From positions 1 through 64,000 of the forward strand of contig CAYPQD010000008.1 of NCBI GenBank assembly GCA_964412785.1: a stretch of 64,000 bases of DNA. The letters run 5' to 3'. Positions within the stretch are counted from its first letter, which is position 1. Each line of letters starts with the position of its first letter. This DNA is from UBA5336 sp964412785. GTDB taxonomy: Bacteria; Pseudomonadota; Alphaproteobacteria; Caulobacterales; Hyphomonadaceae. Below are positions 19,688-28,509 of the stretch, in pieces. Both the position numbers and the translations under genes were made by a program. Below the pieces are notes generated by a model. It saw nothing but the letters and a program-made list of their open reading frames with translations. It had not been told where the DNA came from and ran no database searches.

Positions 19688-19869
19688 CCGGCGCTTTCGC
19701 CAATCCGAAGCCTGCGGGCCGCGATCAGCGCCTCGCGGATCTCGCCCTTCGAGTAGACCCCGCCCTTGCCCGGCTCGTAGATGACGCGCCCATCCCTGAG
19801 CCTCACGAACTGACCGCGGCCGGCCGGTCCCGGCCGCTTGATGGCTTTCCTGTCGGTGGGCTCAATCAT
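19684..19869 (-). CDS. Small protein coupled to the TIR-like gene
   Basis: A 61-residue basic protein of no family I recognise. It has a Lys/Arg/Pro-rich start, then 'GQFVRLRDGRVIYEPGKGGVYSKGEIREALIAARRLRIG', which could form a short beta-hairpin followed by a helix. A GTGAGGAT sequence precedes the ATG. Its stop overlaps the GTG start of the TIR-like gene by four bases, so the two are made together. It starts 45 bp after ettA ends on the same strand. The pairing suggests a partner, sensor or antidote for the downstream protein, by inference only. Confidence 0.6.
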   Translation of the reverse strand: MIEPTDRKAIKRPGPAGRGQFVRLRDGRVIYEPGKGGVYSKGEIREALIAARRLRIGESAG

Positions 19870-19913
19870 GGGAAATCCTCACCACATGCGTCGGTTCTGC
19901 AAAACCAAGCGTC

Positions 19914-21581
19914 CTACCCCCGCGCGAATTTCTTGAACTTGACGCGTTTGGGCGCGACGGCGTCGTCGCCGAGGCGGCGCTTCTTGTCTTCGAGGTAGGA
20001 TGAGAAATCGCCCTCGAACCACTCGACATGGCTGTCGCCCTCGAAGGCGAGGATGTGGGTGGCCATGCGGTCGAGGAACCAGCGGTCATGGCTTATGACC
20101 ACAGCGCAGCCCGGGAAGCCGTCAAGCCCCTCCTCGAGGGCCTGCAGGGTTTCCACATCGAGGTCGTTGGTCGGCTCGTCGAGCAGGAGGAGGTTGGCGC
20201 CTTCCTTCAGCATCTTGGCGAGATGCACCCGGTTGCGCTCCCCGCCCGACAGCAGGCCGACCTTTTTCTGCTGGTCAGAACCCTTGAAGTTGAACGCGCC
20301 GACATAAGCGCGGCTGCGCACCTCGATCCCGCCGAGATCAAGCACGTCGACACCGCCGGAAATCTCCTCCCAGACATTCTTGTTGGGGGCGAGGGCATCA
20401 CGCGACTGGTCGACATAGCCGAGCTTTACCGTGTCGCCGACGCGTATGGCGCCGCTGTCGGGCTGTTCGGTGCCTGTGATCATCTTGAACAGGGTCGACT
20501 TGCCCGCGCCATTGGGGCCGATCACGCCGACGATCCCGCCTGGCGGCAGCTTGAAGGAGAGGTCCTCGATCAGCAGGTGGTTGCCGAAGCCCTTGCGCAC
20601 ATTCTCCGCCTCAAGGACGACGCCGCCGAGACGCGGGCCGGGGGGGATGCGGATCTGGGCGTTCGAGACCTTCTCGCGCTCGGCCTTGGCGGCCATGTCC
20701 TCATAGGCGTTGATCCGCGCCTTGGATTTTGCCTGGCGGGCCTTGGGGCTGGCGCGCACCCAGTCGAGCTCCTTGGACAGGGCGCGCTGGCGGCCGGCCT
20801 CCTCGCGGGCCTCCTGTTCCAGACGCTTGGCCTTCTGCTCCAGCCAGGCGGAGTAATTGCCCTGATAGGGGATGCCGCGGCCGCGGTCGAGTTCGAGGAT
20901 CCAGCCGGTGATATCGTCAAGGAAATAGCGGTCATGGGTGACGAGAATGACGCAGCCGGGGAAGGTGATCAGGTAGTTCTGCAGCCAGGCGACCGTTTCG
21001 GCGTCGAGGTGGTTGGTCGGCTCGTCCATCAGCAGCATGTCGGGCTTCGACAACAGCAGCGCACAGATCGCAACGCGGCGAATCTCGCCGCCCGAAAGGG
21101 CCGAGACGTCGGCCTCGTCAGGCGGGCAGCGCAGCGCCTCCATCGCCATGGCGATCTTGCTGTCAATGTCCCAGGCGTCGGCGGCGTCGACCTGCTCCTG
21201 CAGGACGGTCATTTCCTCCATCAGCGCGTCGGTGTACTCCTCGCCGAGCTTCAGGGAGACCGCGTTGAAACGGTCGAGCAGCTGCTTTTCCGGGCAGGCT
21301 GCGGCCACGTTCTCGAACACGGTCCTGTGCGGGTCGAGTTGCGGCTCCTGCGGCAGGTAACCGACCTTGATGCCGTCGGCCGCCCATGCCTCGCCATGAT
21401 AATCCTGGTCAACGCCTGCCAGGATCCTCAAGAGGGTCGACTTGCCCGAGCCATTGACCCCGACCACGCCGATCTTGGCATCCGGCAGGAAGGACAGGTG
21501 GATGTTCTCAAACACCTTCTTGCCGCCAGGATAGGCCTTCGAGACGCCCTGCATGTGATAGACGTATTGCGGGTTGGCCAT
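19914..21581 (-). CDS. ettA: Energy-dependent translational throttle protein EttA
   Basis: An ABC-F ATPase of 555 residues, the exact usual length, which binds the ribosomal E site and gates the first elongation steps according to ATP/ADP. Two ABC domains are seen: Walker A GVNGSGKST (41-49) with signature 'LSGGEIRR' and 'LLMDEPTNHLD', and a second 'GPNGAGKST' with 'LSGGERNR' and 'LLLDEPTNDLD'. Between them lies the charged linker 'WVRASPKARQAKSKARINAYEDM' in its usual place. ATG 21581 follows an AAGGAG box. It comes after the MBL hydrolase on the same strand. Confidence 0.95.
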   Translation of the reverse strand: MANPQYVYHMQGVSKAYPGGKKVFENIHLSFLPDAKIGVVGVNGSGKSTLLRILAGVDQDYHGEAWAADGIKVGYLPQEPQLDPHRTVFENVAAACPEKQLLDRFNAVSLKLGEEYTDALMEEMTVLQEQVDAADAWDIDSKIAMAMEALRCPPDEADVSALSGGEIRRVAICALLLSKPDMLLMDEPTNHLDAETVAWLQNYLITFPGCVILVTHDRYFLDDITGWILELDRGRGIPYQGNYSAWLEQKAKRLEQEAREEAGRQRALSKELDWVRASPKARQAKSKARINAYEDMAAKAEREKVSNAQIRIPPGPRLGGVVLEAENVRKGFGNHLLIEDLSFKLPPGGIVGVIGPNGAGKSTLFKMITGTEQPDSGAIRVGDTVKLGYVDQSRDALAPNKNVWEEISGGVDVLDLGGIEVRSRAYVGAFNFKGSDQQKKVGLLSGGERNRVHLAKMLKEGANLLLLDEPTNDLDVETLQALEEGLDGFPGCAVVISHDRWFLDRMATHILAFEGDSHVEWFEGDFSSYLEDKKRRLGDDAVAPKRVKFKKFARG

Positions 21582-21669
21582 TCTGGACGGGCTCCTTGGG
21601 CTTGCGAGGGATGAGGGCTGCGATGTGGCGCAGCGCGGCAACGAGATCAAGCGCGGCAGCGCTGCCCGG

Positions 21670-22593
21670 CTACTGGAAGCCCTCGACGAGCAGGCCATCG
21701 ACAGTCAGCATCCTCAAATGGGCGCGGTCATGGGCCGGCACGATGACGAGCGCCGGCTCGGCGGCCATCAGGTCGTGCAGGGCACGCACCTGCTCCAGCA
21801 CGCGGGCGCGCGCCTCGTCTGGATCAAACACCACATATTGCAGCAGCCGCGGGCGCGTGGAGAGGTCGGCGATATTCTGCATCGACCAGACGATATCGCC
21901 GATCAGCAGGTATTCCTGACCATCGGCGCGCTGGACGTAGAACACCTGGCTGCCCTGAGTATGGCCGGCAGCCGGGGCGACGACAACGCCAGGCGCAATG
22001 CGCTTCGCACGACTGACCGCGACGGGCTCAAGGCCCTGCAACTCGGCCGGCAGCATGCCATCGGTGGTGAAGGCGGGCATGACCGCGAGCTGGTACGGGT
22101 TGAGCCGGAGCGTCTCGGCAAGGCGCTGCGGGCGGGGATGGCGCGCGATCGCCATGACATGGTCGACGTGCTCATGCGTGATCCACACAGCGTCGGCGCC
22201 GCCGACCGTGGCGAGCAGGATGCGGTAGGCGCGCTCGTCGAACCGCCCTTCCGGGGTCTGGCGCATGCTCTCGAACGCGGACTCGTCGACCGCGCCGCCG
22301 ATCAAGAGGGAACGCCCCGGCCAGGAGAGGCGGACGGCATTGTAGCTCATCTCCACCGGCGCGCCGAAGCGGCCGGCCTGCACCGCCCAGGCCGGCGCCT
22401 TGTCGTGGGCAACCTCCAGCCATTCGACGGCGGTCGGGCCATCCCCCTCATCGGCCGCGACAAGGCTGCGGTATGCGGCAAGGTCGAACAGCTGCGGCGC
22501 CCTGTTCGGGGCGCGGGCGTCGATCAGCAGCCACCAGGTGCCTGCGGCCGCGACAAACACCAGACTGAACAGCAAGACCAGGAGCTTGCGCAT
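21670..22593 (-). CDS. MBL-fold metallohydrolase with N-terminal membrane anchor
   Basis: A 307-residue metallo-beta-lactamase-fold protein. The first 23 residues form a signal or anchor helix, so the catalytic part is periplasmic. The zinc motif is H140-E-H-V-D-H145, followed by 'AAGHTQGSQV', 'LLIGDIVWSMQN' (bridging Asp) and a final 'VPAHDRAH'. The full ligand set for a two-metal site is present. The substrate is unknown. It lies 36 bp after a MarR gene on the same strand, so it may be under that regulator's control. Confidence 0.85.
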   Translation of the reverse strand: MRKLLVLLFSLVFVAAAGTWWLLIDARAPNRAPQLFDLAAYRSLVAADEGDGPTAVEWLEVAHDKAPAWAVQAGRFGAPVEMSYNAVRLSWPGRSLLIGGAVDESAFESMRQTPEGRFDERAYRILLATVGGADAVWITHEHVDHVMAIARHPRPQRLAETLRLNPYQLAVMPAFTTDGMLPAELQGLEPVAVSRAKRIAPGVVVAPAAGHTQGSQVFYVQRADGQEYLLIGDIVWSMQNIADLSTRPRLLQYVVFDPDEARARVLEQVRALHDLMAAEPALVIVPAHDRAHLRMLTVDGLLVEGFQ

Positions 22594-22629
22594 GCGTCAC
22601 CTCGCGTGATCCCCACCCCTGCAGAAGTC

Positions 22630-23163
22630 TTACGCCGACGGGGAGGGTTTTGCACCCCCCTCATGGTCTTCGTCCGAAGGCTCACCCGGCAGGTCGGCAA
22701 TATCACCGAAATCAAGGACGGGCGAGGCATCGATGCGTTCCGCGTCGAGGAGCGAGACCACCCGCAACAGGGCGGCGACCAGCGCGGCCTGTTCCCAGTC
22801 GGCAAGGCGGGCGAACCGGCTGCGAAAGGTCTCCTGCAGGAGGTCGGGCGCACCCTGCACCGTGCGCACACCGGTCGCGGTGATGCGCACCCAGACGCGG
22901 CGGCGGTCGCTGTCGCTGCGCCGGCGCTCGATCAGGCCCATATCCTGCAGCCTGTCGAGCAGGATCGAGATTGTCGCCTGCTTCAGGTCGACCGCCCGCG
23001 CGAGCTCCCCGGTCAGGGTCTCGCCGCGGCTCTTGAGGACCTGCAGGACGAGCAGTTGCGAGGCGGTCAGGCCTGACGCGCTGGCCAGCGCCTTCACATT
23101 CGCTTCGGTCGCCTTGAGGATGCGCCGCAGCGCCACCAGCGCGATATCGGCCTGGTCAGTCAT
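22630..23163 (-). CDS. MarR family transcriptional regulator
   Basis: A 177-residue winged-helix regulator: 'LTASQLLVLQVLKSRGETLTGELARAVDLKQATISILLDRLQDMGLIERRRSDSDRRRVWVRIT' covers the recognition helix and wing (about 32-96), with the D-x-R-x-x-x-V signature of MarR wings. An acidic/Pro-rich tail follows. ATG 23163 is chosen since the family starts just before this point. It is divergent from a DPP-IV-type peptidase and upstream of the MBL hydrolase, both candidate targets; I see no strong palindrome in the 181-bp gap. Confidence 0.88.
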   Translation of the reverse strand: MTDQADIALVALRRILKATEANVKALASASGLTASQLLVLQVLKSRGETLTGELARAVDLKQATISILLDRLQDMGLIERRRSDSDRRRVWVRITATGVRTVQGAPDLLQETFRSRFARLADWEQAALVAALLRVVSLLDAERIDASPVLDFGDIADLPGEPSDEDHEGGAKPSPSA

Positions 23164-23344
23164 GGCCTGTCCCCTTTTCGACGCTGAACCTGCCCTCCCC
23201 GCCATTAGGGCGTGTTGCGGGGCCGGATCAATGCCTGCCTTACCGATGATCGCGACCAGCGGGCCGCCTGAACTTTTGTCCGTCGCACAATTGACCCGCA
23301 AGGTGCGTTTGCGCGAACACGGCGTCGGCAGGAGAAGACATCCC

Positions 23345-25636
23345 ATGGTCCGTTCGATACTCGCCCTGATCGCTCTGGCGTTCGCCGCGTCCCTGCAGGG
23401 CCCCGGCCTGGCGCAGGAGACCGCCATGACAGACGTGCAAAGACTGACGATCGAGCGGCTGTATGCCTCGCCCTCGCTGAACGGCCCGAGCCCGCGCGAG
23501 GTGAAATATTCACCCGACGGCAGCCGCGTCACCTTCCTGAAGCCCCGCGCGGACGAGCAGGACCGTTTCGATCTCTGGGCCTTCGACGTCGCCACCGGCG
23601 AGGCGGCGATGCTGGTCGATTCCCGGCTGCTGGACCCGGACGACATGGAGCTGTCGGAAGCGGAGAAAGCCCTGCGCGAGCGCAAGCGGATCGCTGGCTC
23701 GAAGGGGATCATTGCCTATGACTGGGGCCGGGCCGACCAGGTGCTCGTTCCGCTTGGCGGCGATCTCTATCTCGTCACACTCAGCAAGGGGGCGCCGCAG
23801 GTCCGCCGCCTGACCGAGACCGAGGCGTTCGAATACGATGCCCGCATCTCGCCGGGCGGTCGCCATGTCAGCTTCATACGGGACGGCGCGCTGTATGCGA
23901 TTGAACTGGACAGCGGCGAGGAAATGCCCCTGTCACCGCCGGCCGAGCCGGAGAACGCGATCTCCTACGGCGTCGCAGAGTTTGTCGCGCAGGAAGAGAT
24001 GAGCCGCTATACCGGCTACTGGTGGAGCCCGGACGAGCGCCATGTGGCCTTTACCCGGGTGGATGAGTCGACCGTCGAGATCATCCCGCGCTTCGATATC
24101 GCGGCCGAGGCGGTGACGGTGATCGAGCAGCGCTATCCGCGGGCCGGCCGTCCCAATGCGGTGGTCGACCTGATGGTCCGTGACATGCTCACCGGGGAGA
24201 TCGCAGCGGTCAACTGGCGCCAGCCAAGCTGGGGCCCGGCGACCGACCAGTATCTCGCCCGTGTCGCCTGGAGAGGTGATGGGCTGAGCCTGCAGGCGGT
24301 CGACCGCGACCAGACCCGCATCGTCCACCTCTCGGCCGCGCCGGATGAGGGCTTCACGCCGGTCATCTACGAGGTCGAGACACAGGAGCGCTGGGTCAAT
24401 CTCGGCGGGGACGTGCAGTCCGTGGCGGCCTGGGACAGCCTGCTGATGACCAGCGAGGCCAGCGGCTACCGCCATATCCACGTGCTGCGGCCGGAGGATG
24501 CGGCGTTCACGGCGCTGACCGAGGGCCCGTGGGTGGTCGACGCCATTGCCGGTCGCGACGAGGCCGCGCGCCTTGTCTATTTCGCCGGTTTCCGCGACAC
24601 GCCGCTGGAGCGCCACCTCTATGCGGTGTCGATCGATGGCGGCGCGCCGGAGCGGATCACCGCGCGCGGGCGGTCCTGGTCGGTGACGGTGGCCCCGGAC
24701 GGGCGCTCCTTTGTCGCCACGTCGTCGTCACCGACCGAACCGCCGCAAACTGGCCTCTACCGCGCCGACGGGACCCTGATCGCCTGGATAGACGAGAACG
24801 CGCTGGAGCCCGGACACCCCTATTTTCCCTATCTGCGGACCCACACCGTGCCCGACTATGGCACGCTGGAGGCCGAGGACGGGCATACGCTCTATCATTC
24901 CATCCAGCTGCCGCCGGATTTCGACCCCGACAAGCGCTATCCGGTGCTGTTGGAGGTCTATGGCGGGCCGCACGCGCAGACCGTGACCCGCAACTGGGAG
25001 GCGCTGACCGACCAGTTCTACACCCATCATGGCTATATCGTCTTCCGCCTCGACAATCGCGGCAGCTGGAACCGTGGCAAGGCCTTCGAGGACGTGATCC
25101 ACCGCCAGACCGGCGGGCCGGAGGTCGCCGACCAGCTCGCCGGCGTCGCCTGGCTGAAGGCGCAGCCCTTCGTCGACCCGGACCGCATCGCCATCCAGGG
25201 CTGGAGTTATGGCGGGTACATGACGCTGATGGTGCTGTTGCAGGCCGAGCCCGGCACCTTCGCAGCGGCCGTTTCGGGCGCGCCGGTGACCGACTGGACG
25301 CTGTATGACACCTTCTACACCGAGCGCTACATGGACACGCCTGAAGACAATCCTGAGGGGTATGCGCGATCTTCGGTCTTCTATCACCTGGAGCGCTATC
25401 AGGGCGACCTGCCACCGCTCCTCCTCATCCATGGCATGGCCGACGACAATGTCACCTTCGACAACACCACCCGCCTCATGGCAGCGCTGCAGCAGGCGCG
25501 CCGGCCGTTCGAGCTGATGACCTATCCCGGCCAGCGCCATGGCATTCGCGGCGAGGACCTGCAGGTCCACCTGATGAAGACGCGCATGGCCTTCCTGGAG
25601 CGGCACCTCAAGGCCGGCGCCGGTACGGGAGGCTGA
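23345..25636 (+). CDS. Dipeptidyl-peptidase IV family serine peptidase (S9B)
   Basis: A 763-residue periplasmic peptidase with a signal peptide ('SILALIALAFAASLQGPGLAQ'). An N-terminal beta-propeller is followed by the alpha/beta hydrolase domain from about residue 510. The catalytic triad is Ser621 (GWSYGG), Asp700 (MADDNVTF) and His732 (GQRHGI). The double-Glu motif that holds the substrate's free N-terminus is at E217-E218 ('VAQEEMSRYTGYWW'), which marks X-Pro dipeptidyl-peptidases. It would trim dipeptides from proline-containing peptides for nutrition. ATG 23345 has a GGAGAAG box. Confidence 0.93.
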   Translation: MVRSILALIALAFAASLQGPGLAQETAMTDVQRLTIERLYASPSLNGPSPREVKYSPDGSRVTFLKPRADEQDRFDLWAFDVATGEAAMLVDSRLLDPDDMELSEAEKALRERKRIAGSKGIIAYDWGRADQVLVPLGGDLYLVTLSKGAPQVRRLTETEAFEYDARISPGGRHVSFIRDGALYAIELDSGEEMPLSPPAEPENAISYGVAEFVAQEEMSRYTGYWWSPDERHVAFTRVDESTVEIIPRFDIAAEAVTVIEQRYPRAGRPNAVVDLMVRDMLTGEIAAVNWRQPSWGPATDQYLARVAWRGDGLSLQAVDRDQTRIVHLSAAPDEGFTPVIYEVETQERWVNLGGDVQSVAAWDSLLMTSEASGYRHIHVLRPEDAAFTALTEGPWVVDAIAGRDEAARLVYFAGFRDTPLERHLYAVSIDGGAPERITARGRSWSVTVAPDGRSFVATSSSPTEPPQTGLYRADGTLIAWIDENALEPGHPYFPYLRTHTVPDYGTLEAEDGHTLYHSIQLPPDFDPDKRYPVLLEVYGGPHAQTVTRNWEALTDQFYTHHGYIVFRLDNRGSWNRGKAFEDVIHRQTGGPEVADQLAGVAWLKAQPFVDPDRIAIQGWSYGGYMTLMVLLQAEPGTFAAAVSGAPVTDWTLYDTFYTERYMDTPEDNPEGYARSSVFYHLERYQGDLPPLLLIHGMADDNVTFDNTTRLMAALQQARRPFELMTYPGQRHGIRGEDLQVHLMKTRMAFLERHLKAGAGTGG

Positions 25637-25667
25637 CAGGGCGGCGCGGGAGCGCTATCCTTTACCC

Positions 25668-26246
25668 ATGGGCCTGCAATGGACACTCGCCGGAACGGCT
25701 GACACGCGCCAGCGCAAGCTGAGCGTTGAGGATGTCTTCGCCATGGTCGAGGCCGGCATCATCGGCCCGGACGAACGGCTGGAACTGATCGACGGGGTGC
25801 TGGTCGAGATGAGCCCGAAGAATGTCCGTCATGAACGCGTCAAGATCCGCCTGAGCAACTGGCTGGTCCGGCACTTGCCGGAGCACTTCTGCGTCGCGGT
25901 CGACTCCACGCTGAGATTCTCCGATACGGAATTCGTCGAGCCGGATATCGTGGCCTGCGCCGATCGGCTTGGCGAGGCGGGGCTCACGGCAACCGATTGC
26001 CTCCTCGTCATTGAAATCGCCGACAGCTCCCTCGCCTATGACCTCAACGAGAAGGCGCAGATCTATGCCCAGCGGGGCATCCGCGAGCTCTGGGTCATCG
26101 ACGTGCGCGCCGGCGAAGTGACGCGCCACCTCGGCCCGGCCGCCGCCGGCTGGGCCGCGGTCGATACCCACAAGCTTTCACAGACGCTCCACCCGCTGTT
26201 CGCCCCGGACCTTGCCGTCAACATCGCCCGGATCGTCGACGCCTGA
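25668..26246 (+). CDS. Uma2 family (DUF820) restriction-endonuclease-fold protein
   Basis: A 192-residue Uma2-family protein. The PD-(D/E)xK-like order is visible: 'ERLELIDGVLVEMSP' (Glu), 'EFVEPDIVACAD' (P-D), and 'LLVIEIADSSLAYDLNEKAQIYAQRGIRELWVIDV' with E-I-A and Lys. Uma2 proteins are abundant in cyanobacteria and scattered in other phyla, often mobile, and their real substrate is not known. Base composition is a little less GC-rich than neighbours. It follows the DPP-IV gene by 31 bp on the same strand. Confidence 0.88.
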   Translation: MGLQWTLAGTADTRQRKLSVEDVFAMVEAGIIGPDERLELIDGVLVEMSPKNVRHERVKIRLSNWLVRHLPEHFCVAVDSTLRFSDTEFVEPDIVACADRLGEAGLTATDCLLVIEIADSSLAYDLNEKAQIYAQRGIRELWVIDVRAGEVTRHLGPAAAGWAAVDTHKLSQTLHPLFAPDLAVNIARIVDA

Positions 26247-26256
26247 GGAGACTTCC

Positions 26257-26673
26257 ATGACCGCGCGCCAGCCGACCGCCGACCAGTTCCGGGCCTTTCG
26301 CGACGATCCCCATGACGGGCCGGTCGCGCAGGTGAACCTCCTGAAGTTCCGGGATAGCGCCACCTATGGGGCCGGCGAGCCGGAAGCAGGCGACGGCTCC
26401 AGCGGCCGGGAGGCATACCTGCGCTATGCCGACGCGTTCGAGCAGATGATGGCGGATACCGGCGGCAAGTGCGTCCTCAGGGCCGATGCAGAGCGCTATT
26501 TCATCGGCGGCGGCGGGGCCAACGACAGCTGGGACATGGTCTGGATCAACTGGTTCCCGAACCGGCAGGTCTTCATCGCGACACTCAACCATCCCGGCTA
26601 CAAGGACGCCCACCGCCACCGCGAGGCCGGCCTCGACCACCAGCAGCTGATCGTCACCCGGCCGGCCGGTTGA
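26257..26673 (+). CDS. DUF1330-like dimeric alpha-beta barrel protein
   Basis: A 138-residue protein that starts 10 bp after Uma2 with a GAGGAGA box. 'DGPVAQVNLLKFRDSATYG', 'AYLRYADAFEQMMADTGGKCVLRADAERYFIGG', 'WDMVWINWFPNRQVFIATLNHPGYKDAHRHREAGLDHQQLI' match the DUF1330 pattern of a ferredoxin-like barrel: first strand with 'N-L-x-K-F', a helix with 'Y.....', then the late 'M..HP.Y'. Such small barrels dimerise and some act on small molecules; here the function is unknown. Confidence 0.8.
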   Translation: MTARQPTADQFRAFRDDPHDGPVAQVNLLKFRDSATYGAGEPEAGDGSSGREAYLRYADAFEQMMADTGGKCVLRADAERYFIGGGGANDSWDMVWINWFPNRQVFIATLNHPGYKDAHRHREAGLDHQQLIVTRPAG

Positions 26674-26703
26674 GTTATCCGGGCCGACGCCCTAGCGTCG
26701 CGT

Positions 26704-26728
26704 TTGAGATCACAGATCGTGATCTCAA
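26704..26728. promoter_or_regulatory. 10-bp inverted repeat before an orphan gene
   Basis: TTGAGATCAC (26704-26713) and GTGATCTCAA (26719-26728) are perfect inverted copies around AGATC. It ends 20 bp before the ATG at 26749 and lies 31 bp after the DUF1330 stop. It could be an operator or the stem of a terminator; there is no T-run, so an operator is slightly favoured. Confidence 0.4.
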
Positions 26729-26748
26729 CTCGACGCTGGGGGGTTCGA

Positions 26749-27111
26749 ATGAACGATATGGTCCTGGTGGCTCAGCACGATGGGGGCAGGTTGACGGTTC
26801 CGATTGTCGATATCGACGGTCACCGGGTTGTCCTCGATCAGGACCTCGCCGGCGAGTCGCTGTCCGCACTGAGAGCCCGCTTGCGGAAGGAAGGGCTGAA
26901 AGCGGCAGAAATCGAGGCCAGGATCGCTCAGATCATTGCTGATGGCCAGAAAACGCATGCCGAAACGGACCAGATCAGGGCTGGCACGGAGCGCCAGCGT
27001 CTCGATGCGCAGATCGCGACCGTCAAGGCGGCACTGATCGCAGAGCGTGCCATGCGTGCCGACTCAACCGCGGAATTTCTGCAACTCATCAACGCGATGC
27101 AGGACAGGTGA
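26749..27111 (+). CDS. Hypothetical coiled-coil protein
   Basis: A 120-residue protein I do not recognise. A short beta-rich start ('LVAQHDGGRLTVPIVDIDGHRVVLDQDL') is followed by one long charged helix, rich in Ala, Glu, Arg and Gln ('LSALRARLRKEGLKAAEIEARIAQIIADGQ...'), likely a coiled coil from about residue 45 to the end. No signal or membrane segment. Composition is less GC-rich than the flanks. An in-frame TTG upstream lies inside the inverted repeat, so ATG 26749 is preferred. It converges on the sulfoxide reductase with only 9 bp between. Confidence 0.55.
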   Translation: MNDMVLVAQHDGGRLTVPIVDIDGHRVVLDQDLAGESLSALRARLRKEGLKAAEIEARIAQIIADGQKTHAETDQIRAGTERQRLDAQIATVKAALIAERAMRADSTAEFLQLINAMQDR

Positions 27112-27120
27112 CAGCGCGCC

Positions 27121-27591
27121 TCACGCGGTGAGTAATATCCCGCAAATCGCTTCCAGGCCCTTGCGGTCGGTCTCGTCAAAGGCGTCATGGTCGGTGGAGT
27201 CGACATCGAGAACGGCCGCCAGCGCGCCGGCGGCGTCGAACACCGGCACGACAATCTCCGAATTGGAGCGCGAATCGCAAGCGATATGCCCAGGAAAGGC
27301 GTGGACATCCGGCACCACAAGGGTCTCGCGCCGGGCCGCCGCCGCGCCGCAGACGCCCTTGCCGAAGGGGATGCGCAGGCAGCCCAGCGTGCCCTGATAG
27401 GGCCCGACCACGAGTTCCTCGGGCTTGTCCGGGGCAACCACATAAAACCCCGTCCAGAAGAAGCGCGGCCGGAATGCCTCCGCCAGCAGGCAGGCGGCGG
27501 TGGCATAGCGGGCTGTGTGGCTCCGCTCACCGGCGACCACGCTCTCGATCTCGGCGAGCACCTCGCCATAATGGCTGGATCTGTCAGTCAT
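27121..27591 (-). CDS. Free methionine-(R)-sulfoxide reductase (GAF domain)
   Basis: A 156-residue GAF-domain enzyme that reduces free methionine-R-sulfoxide with thioredoxin. The three family cysteines are present at 71 (TLGCLRIPFG), 81 (KGVCGAA) and 105 (GHIACDSRSNSEIV), with the same 10- and 24-residue spacing as in the E. coli enzyme. 'FFWTGFYVV' and 'GPYQGTLG' also match. ATG 27591 is preferred; an ATG at 27609 is possible. It protects against methionine oxidation in the cytoplasm and diverges from the MoxR operon. Confidence 0.92.
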   Translation of the reverse strand: MTDRSSHYGEVLAEIESVVAGERSHTARYATAACLLAEAFRPRFFWTGFYVVAPDKPEELVVGPYQGTLGCLRIPFGKGVCGAAAARRETLVVPDVHAFPGHIACDSRSNSEIVVPVFDAAGALAAVLDVDSTDHDAFDETDRKGLEAICGILLTA

Positions 27592-27765
27592 TGGCCCTCT
27601 TCCCGCCATGCTCTGGAGGCAAACCGCCCTGTGGGAGCACATGACGCCGGACGGCGGCGAAGTGAAGCCCCGATGCCGCCCCAGGTGGACGCCATCGCAG
27701 GCGTTTGGCATCGTGACAATGAGCGGTCCGGGGGCGGCGGACCGGGAGAGCGGGGAAAACGGCAG

Positions 27766-28509
27766 ATGAGGGCAATTGCACCGCGCGCATGCAGAGCCGT
27801 GCAGGCAACCTGCCTCGCGCTCGCCCTCGCCTGCCTTGCGCCGGAGGCCTTCGCCCAGGACGCCGGCGCGCCACCGCGCTCGCTCGAAGAGGTCCACGCC
27901 GACTTCGTGAGTGACCCGACCTTCCAGCACCAACGCCCGGAAAAGCCGCCGCAGCCCATCACGATCCCGGACCCGCCGCCCGGCTGGCTGGTCTGGCTGA
28001 TGCGCATGGTCGGCGACGCCTTTGCCTGGCTCGGACCGCTGATGCGCTGGCTGTTCTATGGCATGATCGCGCTGGTGTTGCTTGCAATCGCTTATTTTCT
28101 CTTCGGCCAGGCGCTGGATATTCGCCCTGACCGGCGCGACCGGGCGAGCGACCGGATGGAGGTCGACGAGGCAGACCGCCTGCGACCGGAAGCGGCGGCT
28201 GCGCGCAGCCTGCTGGAGGAGGCAGACGCACTCGCCCGGGGGGGACGCTATGCCGAGGCGGTCCACCTGCTGCTGTTCCGCTCCATTGAGGACATCCAGT
28301 CGCGGCGGGAGGGCGGCCTGCCGCCGGCGCTGACCGCGCGCGAGATCGGGGCGCTCGGCTTCCTGCCGGACGCGGCGCGACGCGCGCTGGGGCCGATCAT
28401 CACGGTGGTGGAGCGCAGCTTCTTTGGCGGCCGCCCGGTCGATGCGCAGGGTTGGCAGACTGCGCGCGCCTCCTATGAGAGTTTTGCCTTCGGCGAGGCG
28501 TGGCGATGA
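27766..28509 (+). CDS. DUF4129 domain membrane protein
   Basis: A 247-residue protein with a signal peptide ending near 'APEAFAQ', a periplasmic Pro-rich stretch, one membrane helix (about 105-125, 'WLFYGMIALVLLAIAYFLFG') and a cytoplasmic DUF4129 domain ('ADALARGGRYAEAVHLLLFRSIEDIQSR', 'LTAREIGALGFLPDAAR'). DUF4129 proteins are regular members of MoxR-AAA operons, often with transglutaminase-like functions around the cell envelope. It opens a six-gene run; the stop overlaps the next start (ATGA). Confidence 0.85.
   Translation: MRAIAPRACRAVQATCLALALACLAPEAFAQDAGAPPRSLEEVHADFVSDPTFQHQRPEKPPQPITIPDPPPGWLVWLMRMVGDAFAWLGPLMRWLFYGMIALVLLAIAYFLFGQALDIRPDRRDRASDRMEVDEADRLRPEAAAARSLLEEADALARGGRYAEAVHLLLFRSIEDIQSRREGGLPPALTAREIGALGFLPDAARRALGPIITVVERSFFGGRPVDAQGWQTARASYESFAFGEAWR

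Noticed and set aside
20028..21614. Open frame of 528 codons opposite ettA
   Set aside because: Mirrors the ettA codons; ettA has complete ABC motifs and exact family length.
23164..23344. MarR operator between marR and the peptidase gene
   Set aside because: Only weak, imperfect symmetry (near GTTTGCGCGAAC); not enough to call.
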